DNA of 6,682 nt from an uncultured Collinsella sp. (GCA_900754445.1 CAAECW010000121.1:1-6682), one strand, 5' to 3'. Positions 1 to 6,537 are shown, counted from the first letter of the stretch. The notes: generated by a model from the letters alone, not told the origin. Numbers and translations: made by a program.

Positions 1-40
1 ACGGAAGAGGTCAGAAGTTCAAATCTTCTAACGCCCACCA
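1..40 (+). tRNA. 3' part of a tRNA, probably tRNA-Val (GAC)
   Basis: The window opens inside a tRNA. Bases 13-17 (agaag) and 25-29 (cttct) form a perfect T stem around the T loop ttcaaat (18-24). Bases 30-36 (aacgccc) are the 3' acceptor strand, 37 is the discriminator A, and 38-40 are an encoded CCA. Bases 3-7 (ggaag) are the 3' anticodon stem and 8-12 a normal five-base variable loop. The anticodon lies outside the window. Bases 37-38 of the tRNA (A, C) and the acceptor sequence, implying a 5' GGGCGTT, fit tRNA-Val(GAC) as I remember it from related bacteria. The tRNA call is firm; the amino acid is inference. Confidence 0.9.
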
Positions 41-48
41 AATGTTCG

Positions 49-85
49 CAGCTCAGAGGCTATGTCCTCTGGGCTGTTTTGTTTT
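49..85 (+). terminator. rho-independent terminator of the tRNA transcript
   Basis: An 11-bp stem, cagctcagagg (49-59) with cctctgggctg (66-76), has one G-U pair and a six-base loop. It is followed by ttttgtttt (77-85). It begins only 8 bases after the CCA, so it ends the tRNA transcript. Confidence 0.88.
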
Positions 86-311
86 ATGTCGCCAAATCAG
101 CTAGCAGCTCCAACCGCCCTGCCCATGCACAAAACCACGTCAGCGACCCAAGTGCCTATCCCGGCTGACTCCGCAGTCAATCAAAACCGCCCCAATAGCC
201 ACCGAGGCCGAGACCAACGCGTCTCGAACCCATCCGAGCCGCAGCTTCTCGGCAAAACGCCACAACGTCCACACCCTGCGGTATCCTTGAGCCACTTACA
301 CCTGCAGCACC

Positions 312-317
312 AAGGAG
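312..317 (+). promoter_or_regulatory. ribosome binding site that fixes the start at 323
   Basis: AAGGAG lies 5 bases before the ATG at 323. It decides against the earlier in-frame ATG at 62, which sits inside the tRNA terminator and has no such site. A loose -10-like TATCCT is at 282-287, but I see no convincing -35 for it. Confidence 0.75.
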
Positions 318-322
318 CCGCT

Positions 323-1009
323 ATGCGCACCGAGCTCGATGTCCCCTTTTCGCACAAAGAAGAAGCCAAGGCGCTGGGCGCCAAATGGGACCGGACCAAG
401 AAGATCTGGTATGTGCCCAGCGGCGTCAACCCCGAGCCCTTTGCCGAGTGGCTGCCCGGTGTTGACCGATCCGACCCCTCAGCACCGTATATATATCTAG
501 TACTGGGCAAGCGCGAGTGCTGGAAGTGTCACAAAGAGACCTCGGTCGCGGCCTTCGGCATTCCCTATCGAACCGATAACGACAAGAGCATCGCCATCGC
601 GCACACGCCCAACGAAGCCGGGCACATTGCCATCGACACGGCCAACACCAACGCACTCGCCATCGTGCCCGCTCTTGGCTGCGTGCCGGGCGAGATCCGC
701 GACTACCTTCATAAGCGTTGCGGCTACAAGCCCGTAGGCGCGCGAGCCTCCAAAGCCCCGTCGCTCGGCAACACGTGCACCAGTTGCGACGCGCTGCAAG
801 GCAGCCGCTATCTGTTCGAGGAGCCCTCGTCCCCGTTTGCCCTCACTGCCATCAACAAGCTGCCGGCACTGGAGTTTATACGCGTCGAAGTTGCCGGCGT
901 CTTTGGCGTCCCGGCCACGCGTACCGACTTTGACCAGGCGCTCTTTACCTGGGCACGCGACCATCACGCCGAGTTCCACAAGCAACTCGGTGAGGGGATT
1001 TATTTGTAG
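323..1009 (+). CDS. DUF5710-type protein with two CxxC zinc-ribbon pairs, 228 aa
   Basis: Residues 1-45 match the DUF5710 pattern I know: a short strand (ELDVPF), an EAKALGAKWD helix, then KKIWYVPSG and a WLPG end. This small module is also found attached to topoisomerase/primase-like proteins. Two cysteine pairs follow, CWKC at 66-69 and CTSC at 152-155, the latter in a context (N-x-C-x-x-C-x-A-L-Q-G) typical of the same family. Together they could form one split zinc ribbon around a region of about 80 residues. No signal peptide or membrane segment is seen, so it should be cytoplasmic. The reaction or partner is unknown; nucleic-acid binding is a guess from the zinc ribbon. Its 3' end converges on the endonuclease gene 55 bp away with no clear terminator between them. 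The reading frame is open back to 62, but the first 87 residues of that extension are low-complexity and unlike any domain. Confidence 0.8.
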   Translation: MRTELDVPFSHKEEAKALGAKWDRTKKIWYVPSGVNPEPFAEWLPGVDRSDPSAPYIYLVLGKRECWKCHKETSVAAFGIPYRTDNDKSIAIAHTPNEAGHIAIDTANTNALAIVPALGCVPGEIRDYLHKRCGYKPVGARASKAPSLGNTCTSCDALQGSRYLFEEPSSPFALTAINKLPALEFIRVEVAGVFGVPATRTDFDQALFTWARDHHAEFHKQLGEGIYL

Positions 1010-1064
1010 GGGCAACATCAAGGTATCGAGGAGCAGGGGTTGATTGTTAAATAATCTCGAAACG

Positions 1065-2570
1065 CTACAGCCCCAGAATATGCTCCAGGTAGCCCTTGTT
1101 GAACCAGAACGATTGCTTCGTCATCCAGCGCCCGTCGGGCAGTTCGTAAGCATTCCTTGCGATGTCACCGATCTCTGTTCCATCGGCAAACTTGTAAGCC
1201 GCTTTTGACGTATGCGGGCGAACGTGAACAATTGGATTGTCCGCCATACCGGGCAGATTGTTAGTCACTTTGAGCTTTCCGCTCGCATCCCGATACGGAT
1301 TGAGCTCAACGCCCTCACGTATTACCTTTCGCGTCTCATCCCAACAAGCTTTCGCTGGGCCTTCGATTTCGTTTTCTCCCATTGCCCAGAACAAACAACG
1401 ATCGAGACGCAGCACGCCATCGTGGTCCTCACGGAACACAACGAAGAAAAAGCGATTGGTCTCAAGGCACGCATGAAGAGGCGACGTCTCCCAGTCTTCT
1501 TCAATCAAACGCTTGAACTCAAACGGTGGGAACGACATAGCCTGTTCGATGTGCCCCCTGTTGTTAACTCGAACAGTTCGGACGGAAATGCCTGCCTTGA
1601 CGAATTCCTCGGCAGCATTGTTTTTGATTCCGAGCATACGATAAACGAGCGTTGTCCACTGCGCCTTATTGCCCGTGTACTCCAGTCCATACTGTTCGGC
1701 AATTTGACGATCGGTCTCACCGTAATGGCGCTCGATAAGTCCAGTTACGTAACTTTCGAAATCGATAGACTTGCCATCGTCCTGAACAATGCTCTCCCCG
1801 ACTCGCGGAGCACCGAGGACATAAGTATGGAGCACATAGTCCATATACGAGCGCTTGAGGGAAAAGGCGCGACGCTTTGCGCGATGGCGCTCAATCTCGC
1901 CCGTATCGGTATTGAAGTATTCATAATACTGGTCCGCCCACATTGTGGCCTCAGTTGCGCCCTTCGTGCAAGCACCCAGATAAGTCGTCATGCCTTCTGA
2001 AAGCTCGTCCGCACGGCCATCCTGAATATAGGAAATGATCTTCTCGTAGTCGGCGCGAATGATTTTCATGTCCTCTTCGGGCAGACGAACCATGACCGCA
2101 CGCTCAATGCGTTGGTCGTATTTATCGATGGAACGATCTCGGCCGTAGTAAATCAACAGGATATTGCTGAGCTTGGTCTTGAGGTGAGAACTGTCGTAGT
2201 CGAGCGAAACAGGTCGGTCATAAGGAATCATGGTCAGGACAAGGCGCTCGCCAGCAGACTTCCGGCCGTTCTTGAGCACATCAAAACACGTTGCCTTGAG
2301 CTCAACGCCCGCCTCGGGAAAGTCGGGGCGATCGTCACTATTGGCCTTGTAGCCAAAGTAACGTTCTTCGATAAGAGTGCCCATACCGCCTTTGTACTTC
2401 TTGGAGCCAAAGTCCTTGGGCGCACTCTCCCCCTCCGGAGCAATACCGAGCTCGAGAATATCGCGGAACGTCATGCCATCGAGATTGGCAGCATAGCGCT
2501 CAATACTTGAGGGGTCAGAAAAATCAGTATCGTCAAGCATGCGCTTGAAATCGAGGCGCTTCTTAGACAC
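1065..2570 (-). CDS. Sau3AI-type type II restriction endonuclease (GATC), 501 aa
   Basis: This is a two-domain MutH/Sau3AI-family nuclease, close to the roughly 490 aa of Sau3AI. The N-terminal domain (about 30-240) carries the catalytic motif: E69 in GTLIEE, then D83 and E90-L-K92, with the D-x6-E-x-K spacing of MutH (D70, E77, K79). By family, it cuts GATC in double-stranded DNA with magnesium when the site is not methylated. The C-terminal half (about 265-501) is a second MutH-like copy. Its AGISVRTV (326-333) lines up with AGVELKAT (87-94), so the catalytic D, E and K become E322, S329 and R331. It should bind DNA but not cut, as known for the Sau3AI C domain. The start is GTG with GGAGGT (2576-2581) five bases upstream. 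It is transcribed divergently from the methyltransferase. GATC specificity is inferred from family and partner. Confidence 0.9.
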   Translation of the reverse strand: MSKKRLDFKRMLDDTDFSDPSSIERYAANLDGMTFRDILELGIAPEGESAPKDFGSKKYKGGMGTLIEERYFGYKANSDDRPDFPEAGVELKATCFDVLKNGRKSAGERLVLTMIPYDRPVSLDYDSSHLKTKLSNILLIYYGRDRSIDKYDQRIERAVMVRLPEEDMKIIRADYEKIISYIQDGRADELSEGMTTYLGACTKGATEATMWADQYYEYFNTDTGEIERHRAKRRAFSLKRSYMDYVLHTYVLGAPRVGESIVQDDGKSIDFESYVTGLIERHYGETDRQIAEQYGLEYTGNKAQWTTLVYRMLGIKNNAAEEFVKAGISVRTVRVNNRGHIEQAMSFPPFEFKRLIEEDWETSPLHACLETNRFFFVVFREDHDGVLRLDRCLFWAMGENEIEGPAKACWDETRKVIREGVELNPYRDASGKLKVTNNLPGMADNPIVHVRPHTSKAAYKFADGTEIGDIARNAYELPDGRWMTKQSFWFNKGYLEHILGL

Positions 2571-2575
2571 GGGAT

Positions 2576-2581
2576 ACCTCC
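2576..2581 (-). promoter_or_regulatory. ribosome binding site of the endonuclease gene
   Basis: On the minus strand GGAGGT stands five bases before the GTG at 2570. It is a near-ideal Shine-Dalgarno and settles the GTG start; no upstream ATG competes. Confidence 0.8.
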
Positions 2582-2590
2582 GAAACTCGC

Positions 2591-2609
2591 AACTAACCTC
2601 ATGGTAGTT
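2591..2609. repeat. short hairpin in the endonuclease leader
   Basis: aactaacc (2591-2598) pairs with ggtagtt (2603-2609) with one bulged A and a four-base loop. It lies 10 bases upstream of the endonuclease ribosome site and would fold in its leader mRNA. It is small and AT-rich, so it may be chance. Confidence 0.25.
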
Positions 2610-2643
2610 CAGAGCAACTACTAACGCCCAGAAAATTGAGGTC

Positions 2644-2670
2644 TTGATTGTCCCCTCGATCGGTTATTGT
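2644..2670 (+). promoter_or_regulatory. possible promoter of the methyltransferase gene
   Basis: TTGATT (2644-2649) and TATTGT (2665-2670) resemble -35 and -10 boxes, but the spacer of 15 is short and each box has mismatches. Transcription would start near 2676, between the boxes and the GTG at 2711, and the -10 lies inside the palindrome at 2661-2687. No convincing promoter could be picked for the endonuclease on the other strand. Confidence 0.3.
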
Positions 2671-2687
2671 TGTGACCACCATAACCG
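2661..2687. promoter_or_regulatory. 27-bp imperfect palindrome in the R-M divergent spacer, candidate operator
   Basis: The arms cggttat (2661-2667) and ataaccg (2681-2687) are perfect inverted copies. The symmetry continues inward (half-site about CGGTTATNGTNGT) around centre 2674, with two mismatched base pairs. A GATC (2658-2661) overlaps its first base. The dyad is of protein-operator size and sits between the divergent starts, over the likely methyltransferase -10. What binds it is unknown; no controller-protein gene is present in the window. Confidence 0.5.
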
Positions 2688-2701
2688 GACACAGCAGCGA
2701 T

Positions 2702-2706
2702 TGGAG
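2702..2706 (+). promoter_or_regulatory. ribosome binding site that fixes the methyltransferase start at 2711
   Basis: TGGAG stands four bases before GTG 2711. It favours that codon over the in-frame TTG at 2648, which has no Shine-Dalgarno and would add 21 residues before the usual family N-terminus. Confidence 0.6.
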
Positions 2707-2710
2707 AAAC

Positions 2711-3973
2711 GTGTCTGAGATTAATATTGCCGAGCTTTTTGCGGGCGTCGGTGGATTTCGTTTGGGTCTCGAAGGCTATGCCGACCCTAGACATCCCGAG
2801 TTTTATATGAAGCCCGCCGGCCCCTTCCGCACCATTTGGGCCAATCAGTGGGAGCCGCCCGGAACCAAGGCGCGTCAGTTCGCGGCCCGTTGCTACATGG
2901 ATCGCTTCGGCAATGATTCCGTCGTCAACGAAGACATCAATAAGGTCCTGGAGCAGGCCGAGGCGAAAGAAATCGAAATCCCCGATGTCCAAATGGTTGT
3001 TGGCGGTTTCCCCTGCCAAGACTACTCTGTCGCGCGTCCGCTCAATCAGGCACACGGCATCGAGGGCAAGAAGGGCGTCCTTTGGTGGGACATCTATCAC
3101 TTCCTCGAAATGAAGAAGCCCAAGTTCGGTCTCTTTGAGAACGTCGACCGCCTGCTCAAGTCGCCCGCGTCTCAACGCGGTCGCGACTTCGCCATCATCC
3201 TAAGCTGTCTTGCCGACCTCGACTACACGGTCGAATGGCGCGTGGTCAACTCTGCCGAATACGGTTTCCCCCAGCGTCGCAAGCGTGTTTATATCTTCTG
3301 CGAAAAGGACGCTGGCAAGGTTGATCTCGTTAATCGCATGCACAACGGCGTCATGGCTAAAGCCTTCCCCGCCATCTATCCCGACGAGATGTCCGAGCTC
3401 GACGTTTTGCCCGACCCCTACGAGAACTCAACTCGTTTTGGCGTCGGCCAAAAGACCTCTCAATTCAAGAATGCTGGCGTCATGCAGGGCTGTCATGTTC
3501 TGACCTGCGACTTTGCCGAGGACTATCACGGTGAGCGCCACGTGCTTGGCGACGTGCTTGTCGACGAGGCTGATGTCCCGGAGCAGTTCTACATCTCCGA
3601 CGAAAAGCTTCCCGACTGGCGCTACCTTAAGGGCAGCAAGCGCGAAGAGCGCACTAACAAAAAGACAGGCTTTACGTACACGTATTCCGAGGGAGCCATG
3701 AGCTTCCCGGATGCCACCGACAAGCCGAGCCGCACCATCCTCACAGGAGAAGGCGGCACGGGAGCGAGCCGCTTCAAGCACGTCATCGAATGTCCCGATG
3801 GCCGTTTCCGCCGTCTTGTTCCCGACGAGCTCGATCAGCTTCAGGGATTCCCGAAAGGTTGGACCGATACGGGCATGACCGACGGCCATCGGGCCTTCTG
3901 CATGGGCAACGCACTCGTCACCGGCGTGCCCCATCGCATTGGCGAAGCTATGGTCGAAGTGTACGGCCTCTAA
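2711..3973 (+). CDS. C5-cytosine DNA methyltransferase, M.Sau3AI-like (GATC), 420 aa
   Basis: This is the modification half of the R-M pair. It transfers a methyl group from S-adenosylmethionine to carbon 5 of cytosine. All key motifs appear in order: FAGVGG (10-15, cofactor loop), GFPCQDYS with catalytic Cys102, ENV (143-145, active-site Glu), QRRKR (from 188), a target-recognition stretch at about 225-365, RRLVPDELDQLQGFP (motif IX, about 367-381) and GNALV (399-403, motif X). The PCQDYSVA form is what I associate with M.Sau3AI relatives and, with the neighbouring Sau3AI-type nuclease, points to methylation of the C in GATC. The GTG start puts the first motif nine residues in, the usual place for this family. 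It looks intact and cytoplasmic, and ends in its own strong terminator. Recognition sequence is inference. Confidence 0.94.
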   Translation: MSEINIAELFAGVGGFRLGLEGYADPRHPEFYMKPAGPFRTIWANQWEPPGTKARQFAARCYMDRFGNDSVVNEDINKVLEQAEAKEIEIPDVQMVVGGFPCQDYSVARPLNQAHGIEGKKGVLWWDIYHFLEMKKPKFGLFENVDRLLKSPASQRGRDFAIILSCLADLDYTVEWRVVNSAEYGFPQRRKRVYIFCEKDAGKVDLVNRMHNGVMAKAFPAIYPDEMSELDVLPDPYENSTRFGVGQKTSQFKNAGVMQGCHVLTCDFAEDYHGERHVLGDVLVDEADVPEQFYISDEKLPDWRYLKGSKREERTNKKTGFTYTYSEGAMSFPDATDKPSRTILTGEGGTGASRFKHVIECPDGRFRRLVPDELDQLQGFPKGWTDTGMTDGHRAFCMGNALVTGVPHRIGEAMVEVYGL

Positions 3974-3984
3974 GGCAAGCAATC

Positions 3985-4019
3985 CGGAGCCGGCAGTTCA
4001 CGCTGTCGACTCCGTTTTT
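3985..4019 (+). terminator. rho-independent terminator of the methyltransferase gene
   Basis: cggagccggcag (3985-3996) pairs with ctgtcgactccg (4003-4014) over 12 positions, with one C-A mismatch and one G-U. The loop has six bases and TTTTT follows (4015-4019). It starts 12 bases after the stop codon and separates the methyltransferase from the next gene. Confidence 0.88.
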
Positions 4020-4035
4020 CCACCCCACTTCCCCG

Positions 4036-4041
4036 TATACT
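4036..4041 (+). promoter_or_regulatory. -10 box of a promoter for the orphan gene
   Basis: TATACT lies just past the terminator and about 58 bases before the ATG. The same GTATACT string is the -10 of the promoter at 6589-6616. The -35 position falls on the terminator T tract and is weak. Confidence 0.45.
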
Positions 4042-4098
4042 GATGTAACACGTGTTTCATCCGGGCTTGTTGGGCCGGATTGTTCATGGGAGGGTCTT

Positions 4099-4590
4099 AT
4101 GGCTGCTTCGAATCCGCCTAAGGGGAGCGTTTCTTCTTCGTCCATCAAGCCGGTTACGCGCAAGGCCGTGCGTTGCCAGCGCGAGGTCGCTTGGCTTGTC
4201 ACGCAGGCGGCGGGCAGGCTCGTGGCGACCACTCAGGACGTCAACGCGCCTACGCCGAGCTTTGTGCTGGCAGCGGCGCTGGATTTCGTGCGCCAATTGG
4301 AGCTTGCCGAACAGGATGCCGGCGGCCACCTCGACTACCAGAATGTTATGGCGCCCGACCTGCAAACGTTCTGCCACATGGCCAAGTTGCCCGCCGCGCC
4401 CAATGCGCTTTCGGACGCAGGCTACATGTTTACGCTTTCGGGCGCGGACCTTATCCGCGACATCTATGCATACTGCAGCGAGCTCGCCGAGCGCCACGTC
4501 TTTGACGCGGCTGAAGTCAAACCGGGAAATGTCATCAAGCTGGTTCTTAGGCTGTTCTTGATGGACGGGTTCGGGGCCATGCCGGCGTAA
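4099..4590 (+). CDS. hypothetical protein, 163 aa, unknown family
   Basis: I do not recognise this protein. The start is the ATG preceded by GGGAGGG (4088-4094) at four bases; the frame is open further upstream but only through the methyltransferase 3' end and its terminator. Residues 1-20 are Ser/Lys/Pro-rich and probably disordered. The rest looks alpha-helical and soluble: helices around 24-44, 53-74, 113-133 and 143-155, with two Pro/Ala-rich linkers and two scattered cysteines (92, 126) besides Cys26. There is no signal peptide, membrane segment, CxxC pair or nucleotide-binding motif. The GC-rich codon use at third positions argues for a real gene. It has its own promoter-like -10, so it is probably not in the R-M transcript. 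It converges on the AlbA_2 gene. It could be an ordinary chromosomal gene rather than part of a defence unit. Confidence 0.75.
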   Translation: MAASNPPKGSVSSSSIKPVTRKAVRCQREVAWLVTQAAGRLVATTQDVNAPTPSFVLAAALDFVRQLELAEQDAGGHLDYQNVMAPDLQTFCHMAKLPAAPNALSDAGYMFTLSGADLIRDIYAYCSELAERHVFDAAEVKPGNVIKLVLRLFLMDGFGAMPA

Positions 4591-4636
4591 GCCGAGTCTT
4601 CAGCATCACCGTCGACTGAGCAACAACCGCTTTACC

Positions 4637-4685
4637 TTAGTGGGCGCCAATTGAGGGTCGATTATTGGGTCGCCTCGTCCACTAA
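4637..4685. terminator. inverted repeat between convergent genes, possible bidirectional terminator
   Basis: TTAGTGG (4637-4643) pairs with CCACTAA (4679-4685). Inside it gcg/cgc (4644-4646, 4671-4673) and ccaat/attgg (4647-4651, 4664-4668) extend the stem across a five-base and a two-base bulge. It fills most of the 100 bp between the two convergent stop codons, which fits a shared terminator. Neither side has a proper T tract, so the role is uncertain. Confidence 0.45.
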
Positions 4686-4690
4686 CGCAT

Positions 4691-6157
4691 TTATTCCACG
4701 CGCTCTGACAGTCGATACTTGCGGTTGCGGCTCGTCGCCGGCGCCGTGGGCTCAAGCTCGCCTTGAGCAATGAGCGCGTTGACGCGCGACCTTACCTGGG
4801 AAATTGTAAGCCCCGTACGTTCTGCCAGCTCACGCGTCCCCAGCTCGCCGTAGTGTTTGAGTGCCGTCACAATTAAGCCCCCGCCATGATCGACCGGCTC
4901 GATCTTTGAACGGTAAAGTACGACCTTGAACCGATCGAACCCCGGGCAGAACAGGGGCTCGGCCAGACCATGCGCGCGCATGGCATCGATCATCATCGGG
5001 ATGCCCGAGCCATTGCCCTCAGCCGGCGAACCTGCGCCATCCGGCAGCGGGACAATCGACATGAGTTTCACGAGCGTCGCGTTACGGCATCGGGAGCTGC
5101 CGTCAAACAAGTTCTCGCGAGTCTTTCCCCCGTAAAGGCCGCCAGGATTCGTCACCTCGACACGATCGTCAAAGACGTCGACGGCAATCGATTGTCCACA
5201 GAACCGATCCCCGTATTCTCGATGGATTACGGCGTTGGCGATTGCCTCGCGCAGAACCTCCTCGGGAATCTCCAGCGAGTCGACACGCGAGACGCCTTGG
5301 ACGGTCGAGGTTCGCCGCAAATTCTTGGCGACGGCCGCGACAGCATCCGAAATCATCTCGCCCAACGTTCCCTCACAGATTGTGCGGTCCATGAACCTCA
5401 GCGACCCCGCCATGCCCTTCTGAGTTCCCGCATGGACAGCCACGTCAATGAAGAGCTTGGGATAGAACTGCTGAGGGTAGGTGCCCACAACTAGGAGTCC
5501 AGCCTTGGTGACATTGCCCTGGGAATCAAGGATATTTAGGCGCTCCAGCTTCGTTTGTTTGTCCGGCGCGCCGCGCATTGCCCGGGGCGTCAACGAGAAA
5601 GCCCGATCTATCGTACGGTCGACCAGCGTCTCGTCGAGATTGTCCGCGCCCGCACCCGCCACCGCGTCCCGATCGCTCGGAGTCGCTCGACCGTATGACG
5701 CCAATGTGAGCACCTCGGTCGATGAAAGCGGCACATCTTTGTCATCGATGCGCTTGTAGCTGCCGCCCTGGGCGCCCCGCTCTATGACATAGCAGGGCTT
5801 GCTCGACGGATCGAGCTCCTCAATCGTAATGACGAGAACGATGACGCCCTGAAGCTCCACTCGCTCGATCGTGTATTTAGGCGGATTGGCCAGCTTTCCT
5901 CGACCGCCCGCATCACCCATGCCTGACACAAATTGGTTGAGCACTTTCTCGGTCTCGAAGTTCTCAACCGGGACAAAACCTGCGCGCTCACTCACTCCGA
6001 GCACGATGATTCCGCCGACAGTGTTCGCGAATGCGCTCACCGTTTCCCACACATCGCGGGAAAGCGTCGTGGCGCTCTCCTTCACTTCGACGTTAAGATC
6101 ATCCGAGCCCATACGCCTTAAAGACTCAAGCAGACCGGTCAGCTCGTTTTCGTTCAT
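4691..6157 (-). CDS. AlbA_2 (Schlafen-type) / GHKL-ATPase / winged-helix protein, 488 aa
   Basis: Three modules are visible. Residues about 20-140 are an AlbA_2 domain: E24-x-K26, then ETVSAFANTVGG (38-49), IIVLGV and SYKRIDD (133-139). Residues about 290-420 are the HATPase_c_4 ATP-binding fold with its boxes intact: REAIANAVIHREY (303-315, E304 and N308), NPGGL (337-341) and GNGSGIP (381-387). Residues about 425-488 are a winged helix-turn-helix, with recognition helix near TISQVRSRVNALI (451-463). Such proteins are annotated as ATP-binding transcriptional regulators or RecG-like; AlbA_2 is the fold shared with Schlafen nucleases. It is cytoplasmic, and probably binds nucleic acid and ATP; its target is unknown. 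The ATG at 6157 has AAAGGA (6165-6170) at seven bases; the GTG at 6163 is too close to that site. It lies near R-M genes, where this family is often found, but with its own promoter region and opposite orientation to its neighbour. Confidence 0.86.
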   Translation of the reverse strand: MNENELTGLLESLRRMGSDDLNVEVKESATTLSRDVWETVSAFANTVGGIIVLGVSERAGFVPVENFETEKVLNQFVSGMGDAGGRGKLANPPKYTIERVELQGVIVLVITIEELDPSSKPCYVIERGAQGGSYKRIDDKDVPLSSTEVLTLASYGRATPSDRDAVAGAGADNLDETLVDRTIDRAFSLTPRAMRGAPDKQTKLERLNILDSQGNVTKAGLLVVGTYPQQFYPKLFIDVAVHAGTQKGMAGSLRFMDRTICEGTLGEMISDAVAAVAKNLRRTSTVQGVSRVDSLEIPEEVLREAIANAVIHREYGDRFCGQSIAVDVFDDRVEVTNPGGLYGGKTRENLFDGSSRCRNATLVKLMSIVPLPDGAGSPAEGNGSGIPMMIDAMRAHGLAEPLFCPGFDRFKVVLYRSKIEPVDHGGGLIVTALKHYGELGTRELAERTGLTISQVRSRVNALIAQGELEPTAPATSRNRKYRLSERVE

Positions 6158-6164
6158 CTGCACG

Positions 6165-6170
6165 TCCTTT
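6165..6170 (-). promoter_or_regulatory. ribosome binding site that fixes the AlbA_2 gene start
   Basis: On the minus strand AAAGGA is seven bases before ATG 6157 but one base before GTG 6163. This selects the ATG and drops two residues from the longest reading frame. Confidence 0.7.
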
Positions 6171-6220
6171 CGCTCGGTTCTGCGGAGAATGCCGCGAATA
6201 AATTTCCTTCGTCTCTCAGT

Positions 6221-6290
6221 TATCTCTCGTAATTATCTCTTGTCTCTCACTCATCTTTCGTCTTAGAAATCAATGAGAGATGAGAGATGG
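6221..6290. repeat. TATCTCTC hairpin element, copy A
   Basis: It begins with the 20-mer tatctctcgtaattatctct, also found exactly at 6386-6405. Bases 6234-6248 pair with 6275-6289 at all 15 positions if three G-U pairs are allowed on the plus-strand RNA. On the minus strand GAGA motifs recur 9-11 bases apart, about one DNA turn. Confidence 0.7.
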
Positions 6291-6385
6291 ACTGTTCAAC
6301 ATTTGCTTCATTAAAACATCTTTTTGCAGGTAGAACAATCAACAATCAGCTAATACCATTGCGGTTCATCTCCATACGTCACCGC

Positions 6386-6460
6386 TATCTCTCGTAATTA
6401 TCTCTCAGTTATCTGTCATTTCTTGTATTAGAGATGAGTGAAAGACGAGAGATAAAAGAT
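6386..6460. repeat. TATCTCTC hairpin element, copy B
   Basis: It starts with the same 20-mer as copy A, 165 bases on, and the following stretch (tcatttcttgtattagagat) still matches copy A at 15 of 20. Bases 6386-6395 pair perfectly with 6445-6454. Its right arm (6431-6455) also matches the inverse of 6233-6257 in copy A at 22 of 25 positions. Confidence 0.7.
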
Positions 6461-6463
6461 GCC

Positions 6464-6482
6464 GCGCGTGGATATTTGGACG
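6464..6482 (-). repeat. inverted, diverged copy of the 19-bp repeat
   Basis: gcgcgtggatatttggacg is the reverse complement of the repeat at 6509-6527 with 3 mismatches in 19. With that copy it can form a 19-bp stem around a 26-base loop rich in T and G. Confidence 0.6.
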
Positions 6483-6508
6483 GTTTTTGGGCTTTTGGCG
6501 GTCGATTT

Positions 6509-6527
6509 CGTCCGAAAATCCACGCTC
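6509..6527 (+). repeat. 19-bp repeat, copy 1
   Basis: cgtccgaaaatccacgctc; the first of three direct copies, and the one able to pair with the inverted copy at 6464-6482. Confidence 0.8.
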
Positions 6528-6537
6528 ATCCGGCGGG

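Noticed and set aside
62..322. In-frame upstream extension of the DUF5710 gene to an ATG at 62
   Set aside because: It starts inside the tRNA terminator, has no ribosome site, and its 87 residues are low-complexity; ATG 323 has AAGGAG and begins the domain.
1212..2000. Long 262-codon open frame antisense to the endonuclease gene
   Set aside because: No domain or ribosome site; it is a shadow of the well-supported endonuclease frame.
2618..2630. ctaacgccca matching the tRNA 3' end (28-37), a possible attachment-site remnant
   Set aside because: Only 10 exact bases (12 of 13 with one mismatch), it does not include the CCA, and no integrase or other element end is present.
2648..2710. TTG start for the methyltransferase
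   Set aside because: No Shine-Dalgarno and 21 extra residues with no family match; it would also place the start at the likely promoter and palindrome.
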